A DNA stretch of 28,878 nt, from the NCBI GenBank assembly GCA_009602725.1, contig WELB01000355.1, forward strand, positions 5,760 through 34,637, read 5' to 3'. This document shows, piece by piece, positions 1 through 18,245 of the stretch. Numbering within the stretch: the first letter of the stretch is position 1; every line of letters starts with the position of its first letter. The position numbers and the translations under genes are program-made. This DNA comes from Spirogloea muscicola (taxonomy: Eukaryota; Streptophyta; Zygnematophyceae; Spirogloeales; Spirogloeaceae). Under the pieces are notes generated by a model. The model had not been told where the DNA came from and did no database searches. It saw only the letters and a list, made by a program, of their open reading frames with translations.

Positions 1-404
1 GCCAATGACAGCTGCATATCGTCCAGCTCGGGAAGCCGGGCCGCAGGCAGAAGATGCTCCGCAAGGCGGGCTCGCAGCTGCCCCTCCACGAAGGACGGCG
101 TGCCGATGGGGACCCCCAGCAGGGTGAAGCCATCTGCTGGAGTCTGGCATCCGCTGGGCAGCGTCAGGGTCGGTGGGAGAGGGCAGGGAGACCAAGCCGT
201 GCACTTCGACGCCCGGGTGGACAGGCCGAGGGTGGCCAGCTGCAGCTTGAAAGTGACGAAGGCCGCCGCCACGTCTTCCGGAGGGCCGACTATGGTGGTG
301 TCGTCCGCGAACGTGGGGAGTAGGACGCCTGGGTGGGCCGCTGCGGTAGCCTGCAGAGCCCGGTTGTGCGCGAGCTGCTTTGTTTCTTCTTGTGTGCTTC
401 TTTC
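1..404 (-). mobile_element. Non-LTR retrotransposon (LINE) reverse transcriptase fragment
   Basis: The minus strand is open from position 404 to the left edge and reads as the C-terminal half of a LINE-type reverse transcriptase. The catalytic box appears as FADDTTIVGPPEDV (coded around 273-315), followed by a conserved LGLSTRASKC segment and then GFTLLGVPIGTPSFVEGQL, the usual order of RT motifs C, D and E in plant and algal LINEs. The palm motifs upstream of the ADD box (A and B) are missing: the frame meets a TAA at 405-407 only about 30 codons before FADD. This is therefore a 5'-truncated or broken copy that continues off the window to the left. An intact element cannot be judged from here. 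RT identity is from recognisable motifs; the exact clade is not determined. Confidence 0.82.
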
Positions 405-430
405 TTAGTGCTTCGCCTTAGTGCTTCGCC
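405..430. repeat. Tandem duplication of 13 bp
   Basis: Two perfect head-to-tail copies of TTAGTGCTTCGCC lie immediately upstream of the reverse-transcriptase fragment. The stop codon that closes the RT frame falls inside the first copy. It may mark the junction between the truncated element and flanking DNA, but two copies can also arise by simple slippage. Confidence 0.9.
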
Positions 431-468
431 TGGCCCCCCTTCTTCTTGGGCTTCTTGTACTCTGCTCA

Positions 469-502
469 TTCTTTTTGGGCTGGCTGTTCCAGCCCCTATC
501 CT
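469..502 (-). repeat. Dispersed hairpin repeat, inverted copy
   Basis: On the minus strand this reads as a GGGGCTGGAACAGCCAGCCC core followed by AAAAAGAAT. The GGCTG/CAGCC arms can form a short hairpin. The same core occurs at 590-640, 17616-17650, 17907-17945 and 18003-18060 with different loop bases. Confidence 0.65.
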
Positions 503-540
503 CAATGGGCGAGCTCTTTCTTCTTGATGTCTATCTGTCA

Positions 541-640
541 ATGTGCTTGCCTTTGTACTTGGCCACTAGGACCCTCCATCTCTCAATACATACTCCCATC
601 CCCGAAGGGGGCGAGGGCTGTGGATAGCTAGCCCGAAAAG
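541..640 (-). repeat. Dispersed repeat copy (24-mer plus hairpin core)
   Basis: Positions 541-564 carry a 24-base word that recurs almost exactly at 4926-4949 (same strand) and, reverse-complemented, at 17260-17283 and 17688-17711. Positions 590-640 carry the GGGCGAGGGCTGTG...AGCCCG hairpin core also found at 17907-17945. The two parts lie about 30 bases apart here and about 40 bases apart in the 17.6 kb copy, so they probably belong to one repeat family. No coding capacity is apparent. Confidence 0.65.
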
Positions 641-1200
641 GATTGGGTGCTTGTTTGCCATGGACTGCACCTCTATGACGCCCTCAGCCTGGCGACTGCG
701 CCAGCACCCGCCCCCCTTGACCTTGTCAAGCATTCCACTGACGTAGAGGCCCAACTATCGCTGCACTTTTTACGGACATAGTCACTCGAGAGGAGCTGCC
801 GGAACACCTGCACAGCTTGCTCACCAAAGCGAAGAGTGCAGAGCACGCACACAGGTCAACACCGTACTTCCAATCAATCCAAACCCTGTCAAAAGGCCGT
901 CATAGCTGTGCTGAAAGATCAGGCAGACCCTGTGCTATGAAGCTCTCTCCCCTCCCAGACCTTGTTCTTCGCATAGTTGGCCTGAACAGTGTATTGGCTT
1001 GAGTTGGCCTCTTCTCCATTCTCTAGTACCGCAAGCATTTTCTCCTTGACCCCCTACCCTGTTTCCTTCAAACCCCCGCCCCGCGCGGCACAAGTGCACA
1101 GTCTGCAGCGCTTTGGCCAATCACACAGCAGAAGCTTTGCTTCTCATCGGAAGACATGTTGTTATACATGCCTATACTCTTCAAAGTCCAGCTCCAATGC

Positions 1201-1405
1201 AGCCAATTGGCATGCTTGGAGGGCAATTGATCATGCACTATGAGGTCATTTACAGGGTGGACTTTCTGCTCCCGTTAATGCGAATCTGTATGCTCCACTA
1301 GGTCCACGCCGAGCAATTAATGGGTAGTCTACTTTCTCCACCAGGCTTCACAAGGAATGATGGACTGAAGCCCATGTCCACTTACAGCCAATTGGCATGC
1401 CTGGA
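1201..1405. repeat. Direct repeat containing a CCAATTGG palindrome
   Basis: AGCCAATTGGCATGCTTGGA at 1201-1220 recurs with one change at 1386-1405, and the preceding 15-20 bases of each copy also resemble each other. The copies are 185 bases apart. The core GCCAATTGGC is a perfect palindrome. The role is unknown; this may be a diverged duplication downstream of the SHMT gene. Confidence 0.6.
1382..1386 (-). terminator. Putative polyadenylation signal (TGTAA) of SHMT
   Basis: TGTAA on the minus strand, 71 bases past the SHMT stop codon. TGTAA is the standard near-upstream polyadenylation element of chlorophyte algae. Its spacing suits a short 3' UTR, but a five-base motif is weak evidence alone. 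Confidence 0.5.
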
Positions 1406-1456
1406 AGCGACCTGAGTGCCCACAATATGCACTGTACAAGGACATGAGAGAAATTT

Positions 1457-4400
1457 TCAGTGCAATTCATGGCAGAGTTCTGCAGGATCAAGTCCAGGCA
1501 TGGGGTATCGGCCTGCCATGGCCTCCACTCTCTTCTTCAGATCCTCCACTGCATCCCGCTCTGCAAATGCGGGTGACTTCAAGTACTCCATAAAGTCGTT
1601 CAGCTTTGTGCCAGGTGCCGCCTTTTTTGCCTGAAGATGTTGCCCAGGTGTAAGGTGACAGCTTGACTAAGCACAGCACTGTGAGGTTGCTCATGTTGCA
1701 ACCTACTCCTACCCACATAGCAAACAGTGCATATGAAAAGAGCCAAATTCGCAACAACATTGCAAAAAGAATGCACGACTGTCCAGGCACAGGAACAAAC
1801 CTTCAGTGCAATCTGAAAGCCCTTGTGCATGAGATCTGCCACTTGTACAAAATCTTGCTCAGTAAAGCCACGCGTTGTAAGCGCAGCAGAGCCCACGCGG
1901 ATGCCACCGGGCACCATTGCACTTTTGTCTCCTGCAAGTACCAGATACTTGGCTCCCCGATTAGCGCGTTACACATTGTTGAAGATCTTAAGTTACCCAC
2001 TAAGAATAATCAGCAGCAAAGCAGTGCATGTGATGTACTCTCCTGCTTCCAACAAAATTGTGGGGTACGAAGTATAACAAGAATGATGCCACAGCAACGT
2101 TGTAGCACTGAGTACTAGAAATAACCTGGGACAGAATTTTTGTTCACGGTGATGGCAGCAAGGTCAAGAATCTTCTCTGCTCGTGCTCCATCAAGACCCT
2201 TGACAATTCAGAAACAATGGCCATAAATATAGCACGAGCGCAGGCTACTGACAGATTGCTATCCTTCGCATGCACACCAGATAGACTGCTCAACATTTAA
2301 TGTATACTTGCAAACTGTGGCTAAGCACCCCACCACTTTGACCAGATTGCCACAGGCATTTGCCGGTCAGAGAATACTAGAGGCTGCATGAAAGGTGCAG
2401 GCCGCCCAGCCGCATCCAGTAACTGACACAAGAGCTGACTGTTTGTTACATGCAACTTCCCATACTTGGCAATCTCACATGCATATGATAGTACCTGTGG
2501 GCGTAAGTCGAGTAGCACAAGGTGGTTCTCAGTGCCACCAGAGACAAGAGTATAGCCCAACTCCATCAATCGCTCCCCAACAGCTTGAGCATTTCGTTTG
2601 ACCTTCAAATGGCGGCTTATCCAATTAGCTTTGAGAAAAATAACAAGATAGTAAGGCTGAGCCAGCAGCTCACCCTATCAGTTCAAAGACATGAGCATAA
2701 GGTACTGAAGTATGCTCACCTGGACTTGATACTGCTTGAATGAATCCGTGACAGCCTGCTTGAGACACACGGCTAGCCCTCCGATTGTGTGATTGTGCGG
2801 TCCGCCCTGTCCAATGTAGAAATGTAGATCAGCTCCAGTCCATACCACACAGGACGTCAAGCACAAACCCAAAATGGACTGCACACTAAGGGACATCACA
2901 GCCTAGCAAGTAACCAATCCTAGCAGCCTGCATGACCTAGGAGATGTTCCTAGATAAGGAGACAAAACAAGCACCACCAGAGGTGGCAACGCAGGACAGC
3001 ATGCAACCGATTGCATGCTACAGAGCAATTAGATTGCAGGCCAGATCAGGAGTGCCACATGCTCACCTGCAAGCCTGGGAAGACAGCTTGGTTGATCACA
3101 ATGTCCAAGTCAACATCATGGACAGGAGTCCTTCTGTAGAATATCATGCCTCCCCGCGGGCCTCTTAAAGACTGCAGGTACAAAGACAGGGATGGTCAGC
3201 ATCTGTCTCCAACAATCTCAAGTACTCTGAGCCTTAACAACTGCTATGCACACAGCAACATGCTGTACTACATTCTACACATCTCCAAGATACGCTCAGA
3301 TAAGGGCTTGGCCACAAACAGAGGAGGGTGCTGGATGTGACCTTGTGAGTGGTAGTAGTTACGATGTCAGAGTGAACAAATGGATTGTCCACAACACCAG
3401 CAGCCACGAGGCCGCTAATGTGCGCCATGTCAGTCATCAGAAAAGCCCCAACAGCATCCGCAATCTGCGATGTGACACCCACCAAAACATAAGATTGTGG
3501 CCCGAAAAGTGGCAGCTCAACAGAAGGACAGGCAAGTATCTGATACAGCTGAGCTTGTAGACCGAAATGATTCGAAGGCAAGCGGAAGCCAACCTTTCGC
3601 ATACGGGCATAGTCAAAGTCTCGAGGGTAGGCACTGGCACCAGCAATGATGAGCTTTGGCCGAAAGAGCAACGCAGAAGCCTCCAGTGCGTCATAGTCCA
3701 CCAGCCCTGGGGTATGAGGAGCATGAAAGCAGGACATAATGCGCCTGAGGACTATGGTCTCAGGACGAGCCAGACTGGGAAGCTGCTCTGCACGTGTTCT
3801 TACCTGTGGCTTCGTTGAGGCGGTAAGGCATAGATTCGAAGTAGACAGAGGTTGCGGACACCCTCCTCTTGGGAGTCATGAATCCGTGTGACAAGTGACC
3901 CCCGTGCGGGAGGTCAAGGCCCTGGTCAGATGAGGGCCAAGTAGACATGAACACATCAACCTCCACCAGGTCACTTGAGGGCCAAAGGGCACGCGAGAGG
4001 GCCTTCCAAGGAAGCCAAGGGACGAGACCTTGCAGCAAGTGACGTGCCTTCGAAGCTGAAGCTGTACAGAAGAGAATGCAGTGCTGCTTACAAGCTTGCA
4101 GGATACTACAAGATGACATAGGAAGGCGGGAGCAATACCACAGGCACCTACCATGATGCGATCGTGAGGTCGGAGTATGGCAGTGTAGACAGCAAAGTTT
4201 GCAGGAGAGCCCGACAGCGGCTGCACGTTCACACCCCACTCCTCCGAGGAGAGGCGGAAGGCTTCGAGTGCTCGCTTCTGGCACAACCTCTCGCTCTGGT
4301 CTATGAACTCATTTCCGCCATAATAGCTGCGCAGTCAGTTGCTATTAATTGTCACAGCTCCCTCAACCAGCGTCCAAGGCCCCAATATGGAGCATCATCA

Positions 4401-5305
4401 CAATGATACATCCCTGACATCCAACTTGCAGGAATGGCAGAATCTACAGTGCTGAGGGGCCAGGGCGCTCAAGATGGTCTGCAGGCATCCCAACCAACGA
4501 CCTAGACCGTCTGCTCTTCTGCTGAGAGGCATGTTGACCGCACCGCTTGCCGGGAAGGCCCTCTGAGTACTTGTTGGTGAGGCAGGAGCCCACAGCCTGC
4601 ATGACGGCGCGGGAGGTGAAGTTCTCTGACGCAATCAGCTCCAGGCCCAGGACTTGGCGCTGCCTCTCGCTTCGGATGATGGCAAACACCTCCGGGTCCG
4701 CGTCCTGCAGAGGCAGGTCCGGCTGCCACATGGAAGGCTCTGAGCACAGTGGTGGCAACCAGAGAGCGCCATGAGGGCACACTGCTCGAAACGGCAGCCG
4801 TGGCACCGTCACGTCAACGTGCCTGCTCTACACTGCTAGCTGCTGGTCGCAAGCACAAGGCTCTCAGACATCTGGTACACAGAAAGAAGCAGCAGCCTTG
4901 GAGAGACCCCCTTGCATCATCACCAGATGTGCTTGCCTTCGTACTTGGCCTGTTTGGCCTTCGAGTATGTCAAATACACGGACACTGATCCCAACTGAGG
5001 GTGGTGGGAAAGTGGTGAAGCGCGGGGCGAAAGCGACAGTGCTGCCGGTGATGTGGGTGGCGCGAGCGGCTCACCTGGGGCTGGCGGCTGCGGCGGTGCC
5101 TCGGGCGAACTGCTGCTGGCCCGCCCGTCGGGCGGCGCGAGCACGCTGCGCGCTCTGCCGGCGGCAGCTGCCCGGGAGCTGTGGCGGCTCGGGCCAGCCG
5201 GCGCTGCAGGCTGCGCCAGCCGTNCGGCGCCGCGGCGCGAAGCAGAGGAAGGAGCGGCTGCCTGCCGTGTGCCGGAGCCGCCGCCGCCGCCGCCGCCGCC
5301 GCCAT
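1457..5305 (-). CDS. SHMT: Serine hydroxymethyltransferase, probably plastidial
   Basis: This PLP enzyme interconverts serine and glycine while charging tetrahydrofolate with a one-carbon unit. Twelve exons join in frame to about 543 residues: 5075-5305, 4544-4737, 4152-4326, 3804-3921, 3594-3706, 3342-3464, 3067-3171, 2720-2806, 2495-2602, 2126-2198, 1801-1931, 1457-1630. The family core starts near residue 85 with [13 protein letters not shown], then [29 protein letters not shown] and [12 protein letters not shown]. The PLP-binding lysine closes VTTTTHK at about residue 318, followed by SLRGPRGGM. The C terminus ends in [10 protein letters not shown] plus a short tail. Wording such as GLPGKRYYGG matches plant plastid isoforms better than mitochondrial ones. 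The first exon is an Ala/Arg/Pro-rich leader of about 77 residues without acidic stretches, consistent with an organelle transit peptide. It contains one N (5224). The exon 2 acceptor could alternatively be at 4704. Enzyme identity is certain; plastid location is inferred. Confidence 0.95.
4926..4950 (-). repeat. Dispersed 24-mer repeat inside SHMT intron 1
   Basis: This near-identical copy of the word at 541-564 lies within the first SHMT intron (4738-5074). The shared part covers TGTGCTTGCCTTYGTACTTGG. Inverted copies are at 17260-17283 and 17688-17711. The neighbouring hairpin core is not evident here, so this is a partial copy. Confidence 0.7.
5224..5224. other. Ambiguous base (N) in SHMT exon 1
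   Basis: A single N lies in very GC-rich leader sequence. The frame is open on both sides if exactly one base is missing, so the N is probably one real base rather than a collapsed gap. Confidence 0.7.
5277..5303. repeat. CCG trinucleotide repeat at the SHMT start codon
   Basis: About nine CCG units abut the minus-strand ATG and encode a run of alanines directly after Met. A second run of seven GCC units lies at 18260-18280 just after the putative protease start codon. Such runs vary in length between strains. Confidence 0.85.
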
Positions 5306-6398
5306 GGCTGGAGCTGGCCGCTGGCGGCTTGGTGGGTGCTCGGGGTTCTGGGTTCAGGGGGCATTAGAGCGGCGCCTTCAAGGTTGGGCCTGCAGTGGCC
5401 AGTGCCGCTCCCGAGGCAAGGAGGCGAGCAACAAAGCATGCTGACCATCCCCCTGGCCATCGACGTCCACTGGGCGTTCGGCGCTCCGTGGCTCGAGCTC
5501 CTGCACAAGCCGCCACGAGGGCTGTGGCCTACAGCCATGGCACCTGCCACCAGGGCTCTGCGTAGGGCCTCGCTTTGTGTAGCCCCAGTCTTTGACTAGC
5601 TTTTGCCAGAGCGGTGATTTGCCTCGACATGGCCTTGCTGTTTCATTTTCACGCACACCGCGCACCTTAAGCCCCCATTTGGTAGAGCATCTTCGATTTC
5701 TGACAGGCGCAATTCTACTCCGAGTCCAGATGCTCGTTTTCAGGGGTCCATGACTAGTCGTAAATGCCGCCCATACTGAAACGTAGAGTGCTCTATCTGC
5801 TCTGGACTAGTGCATCAGTTTCAGCAGCCAAAAGATGGACTTATGCCTTGAGGTGACTACCCGCCGGCAGACAGCAGGCCTTAGTTAATGACGGGAAGCC
5901 TTCAGCTCTCCCATGAAAACCAACGTCCACCAACCGACTGCACGATGCAGCTGAGATGCAGTAGCTCGTTGAGGCAAAGGCCCTGGTGAGCAATTTCACT
6001 GTTGCCATCCTCGCACCAACCGCACCAGCAACTGAGCTGCATCATCACCACACTCAGCGAGCCAGCTGACAGATGGAACTGCAAGTATGGCAGACCAGCC
6101 ACTTCCTGCAGCAGGTGCCGGCCCTCCAGATGTGCACAACACAGTCCATTCAAAAGAGTGAGATGTCCAAACATGAGGGGCGCTGACACGCCCCTCGCGG
6201 CTCCAAGGCAATTTAAGAATGGAAAAGGTTGAAGGTAGGCAGTAATATGTGGGAGGACAGCAATCTAACAGCTCAGCATCCCAGGAAAAGTACAATACGC
6301 TTATTGCCCACGGCACCAACCTCACCAGCACCACTACAAATGCCCCTCTTTATGTGCAGGTGTTTGTGATCAAAATGGGCAGCCTGGTTGCGGCAATG
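5306..6398. other. Intergenic: SHMT promoter side and CDC5 3' flank
   Basis: SHMT is transcribed leftward away from this region and CDC5 ends at its right edge, so it should hold the SHMT promoter and the CDC5 3' UTR. I see no recognisable gene, TATA box or TGTAA motif in the CDC5 direction. Open frames here are short and without family resemblance. Confidence 0.55.
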
Positions 6399-16285
<9,887 letters not shown>

Positions 16286-16804
16286 CCTTGGGACACGCTT
16301 TGTTGTGCTTGTATTTGCTTCGATCAAAGCGTTTTGTCTCTGCACCTGCTTGCCTTGGGCGGCATGGTGTCACATAGGGAGTTGCTCAGATGAGCATGGC
16401 TTCAAGTGCTAGGCTGGGCGTGCAGTGTCCTCATTGGTCGCAAGGAGCAGGCGTCCCGCAGCCAGCTGGTCATTGGCACAGCCTGGATGGTTTGGTTTGA
16501 GGAAGGAGGCTGAGGTGGCGCGCCGTGGGTCAGATAGAGCTTGGGTGGGGGCTGAGGGTCAGGCGGCCGGTCAAGCCATTTGCTCGGGCCGTGGTGGCAG
16601 CAGCGGCCGTGTGCAGAGGCATGTGTGTTTGTGTGCTGAGCACGGCGACAGGCGACAGGGCAGGGGAGGTCGCTGGGAGGTAGGCCGCGCAGGAAGGCCA
16701 GGAGCGATGGGAAAGCCAGCGTGCACTGAATGGGCCAGGGCGGGCCGGGGCGCTGAGCACAAGAAAGAAAAGCAAATCTACACAAGCGTAGGCTGCATGC
16801 TGCT

Positions 16805-16935
16805 GTGCCGTTCAACCCAGTGGCTGCACATAGAGGTCGCCAGCAGATGCCCGTCTGTCGGGCGGCAGGTGCCAAATCTCCCCCCGTGCCACAAACTCAA
16901 GCGTGCCCAGTGGTCTGGTGCAGATTGTGGGCCTG
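16805..16935 (+). repeat. Diverged copy 1 of the 16.8-17.9 kb unit
   Basis: This stretch aligns in order with the right halves of the two better copies: GCACATAGAGGTCGCCAGCA corresponds to GCACATGGAGGTCGCTACCG, then a TGCCA(C/A) segment, then CTGGTGCA...GCCTGAGCC. It is the most diverged of the three. Confidence 0.55.
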
Positions 16936-17180
16936 AGCCAATGGCGGGCAAACTGACAGACGGCGGCAGAGAGGGTGAAGGAGGATAAAGTGTGTACAGA
17001 GTGATAGATGGAGGGGCACAGTGGGCGAGAAGAGGGGAAGGCACAACCACTGCTGCGGCAGGATTGGAAGCGTGTCGGAAGTGATGGAGTGCCTGAGAGA
17101 AACAGAGGCGAGCACCTCTGCAGTGGACGTCACCTGCTGCTTCCAAGCGGACGCGCCCGGAGAGCGGAGGAGGTAGCTGT

Positions 17181-17465
17181 GCCAAAGGTGGGCGAGGGGT
17201 CAGCCCGGAAAGAGACTCACGTGGATTGAGAAGTGGCCAAGTGGTCAAGTGGCCGAAGTGGCCAAGTACAACAGCAAGCACATCTAATGACGAACCTTCC
17301 CCGCAGCAGATTGACCGGCTCAGTCACCACCGGGTCAGCACATGGAGGTCGCTACCGATGCCTGAACACCGGGTGGCAGAGTCCAAGCCCATCTGCCACC
17401 AACTAGAGCTCGCCCGGCTTTCTGGTGCAAAGCACGAGCCTAAGCGCGCTGCTGAAGGAGAAGGA
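17181..17465 (+). repeat. Copy 2 of the 16.8-17.9 kb unit
   Basis: It aligns over most of its length with 17615-17893. Shared blocks include CAGCCCGGAAAGAGACTC, the inverted 24-mer (17260-17283), CAGATTGACCGGCTCAGTC, GGAGGTCGCT and CTGGTGCAAAGCACGAGCCT. No reading frame is preserved between copies, so the unit looks non-coding. Confidence 0.8.
17231..17269 (+). repeat. Short AAGTGGCC tandem array
   Basis: About four imperfect units of AAGTGGCC/AAGTGGTC lie within copy 2, just before the inverted 24-mer. Copy 3 has a reduced version (GGCCAAAGTGGCCGTGGCC). Confidence 0.75.
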
Positions 17466-17614
17466 TGCGGCTGCTAATATTAAACGACAGGGTGTGAAAG
17501 CCAGCCAGGTGCATGCAGAGGGTGTTCATGACTATATTAGCGGAGCCACAGGCTCGGCAGACAAGGCGCTCTTATTACCCCCGTGTCAGCAGTAGGAAGT
17601 AAGATAAAGCTGAA

Positions 17615-17893
17615 CGGGGCCAAGGGGTGTGAGAAGCCAGCCCGGACAGAGACTCGCGTGTACTGGATAAACGGCCAAAGTGGCCGTGGCCAAGTCCAAC
17701 GGCAAGCACATCTGACGACGTACATTACCCACTGCAGATTGACCGGCTCAGTCTTCACGAGTCAGCACGTGGAGGTCGCTGACTGATGCCTGGACACCGG
17801 ATGGTAGATTCCCAGCCCTTCTGCCACCAACAAGAGCCCGCCCGACTTGCTGGTGCAAAGCATGAGCCTGAGCGCGCTGCAAGCAGGAGAGAG
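17615..17893 (+). repeat. Copy 3 of the 16.8-17.9 kb unit
   Basis: Direct repeat of 17181-17465, about 430 bases downstream. It begins with the hairpin-related core (GTGTGAGAAGCCAGCCCGG), contains the inverted 24-mer (17688-17711), and runs directly into another hairpin-core copy at 17907. This arrangement suggests nested or tandem insertion of one repeat family. Confidence 0.8.
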
Positions 17894-17906
17894 AGTGGGC
17901 TCATCC

Positions 17907-17945
17907 ACAGGGGGCGAGGGCTGTGAACAGCCAGCCCGAGAAGAG
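17907..17945 (+). repeat. Dispersed hairpin repeat, clearest copy
   Basis: GGCTGTGAACAGCC at 17919-17932 is a five-base-pair stem (GGCTG/CAGCC) with a TGAA loop, inside GGGGGCGAGGG...AGCCCGAGAAG. It is the best-formed hairpin of the family. Confidence 0.75.
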
Positions 17946-18002
17946 TCGACAAGATCCGAAGAGGCCGAGCAGCGCTTTCGCAAAGCAATTGCGGGAGGAT
18001 GA

Positions 18003-18060
18003 AGAGAAAGTGGCACTCCAAATGGGGGCAGGGGCTGTGATAAGCCAGCCCAAAGAGAAT
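18003..18060 (+). repeat. Dispersed hairpin repeat copy
   Basis: AGTGGCACTCCAAATGGGGG is followed by CAGGGGCTGTGATAAGCCAG and CCCAAAGAG. The hairpin arms are weakened to GGCT/AGCC. The flank after it resembles the flank after 17945, so the two copies may be a tandem duplication of about 100 bases. Confidence 0.65.
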
Positions 18061-18244
18061 GCACAAGGGCTCGGAGGGGCCGACAAGCGTTTAGCAGCTA
18101 CAGAGGGGCCTGACGATGGAGGATAAAGCGAGGGGAGCGGTGGTCAGCCGGGGTGGCGGTCCGGCTTCCCGGGGGAGGCCTGCAGGCCCGCCGCCCGCGC
18201 CCACCGGCCCGCCCGCCCGGCCCCCCGCCGCCTGCAGGCCAGCC

Positions 18245-18245
18245 N
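18245..18245. other. Ambiguous base (N) at the probable protease start codon
   Basis: The triplet NTG directly precedes the Ala-rich signal-like segment. If N is A, this is the initiation codon. The alternative in-frame ATG at 18116 would add 43 Pro/Arg-rich residues unlike a signal peptide. Confidence 0.7.

Larger units (their letters stand above)
431..1456. other. Intergenic region with repeats, no gene seen
   Basis: No reading frame in this stretch resembles a protein I recognise and none has supporting splice structure. It holds one inverted and one direct copy of a hairpin repeat (469-502 and 541-640), a CAATTGG-containing direct repeat (1201-1220 and 1386-1405), and at its right end the 3' untranslated region of the SHMT gene. 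Confidence 0.6.
16286..18115. other. Repeat-rich intergenic region between PRP43 and the protease
   Basis: No gene is supported here. The region contains three diverged copies of one unit (around 16805-16935, 17181-17465 and 17615-17893), several copies of a hairpin core, and a short AAGTGGCC array. No TGTAA motif was seen within the first few hundred bases after the PRP43 stop. The first 500 bases, up to about 16800, show nothing recognisable. Confidence 0.6.

Noticed and set aside
4898-5599. Plus-strand open frame of 233 codons over the SHMT first exon, and a plus-strand ATG at 5304 in a good initiation context (GCCGCCGCCATGG).
   Set aside because: It overlaps the antisense of a well-supported SHMT exon, is driven by GC-rich repeat sequence, and resembles no protein family. 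The good context is an accident of the CCATGG palindrome next to the CCG run.
17231-17283. A tRNA-like A-box (TGGCCAAGTGG) in the repeat unit, suggesting a tRNA-derived SINE.
   Set aside because: No convincing B-box was found at the expected distance and copy 3 does not preserve the A-box, so a SINE origin is not supported.
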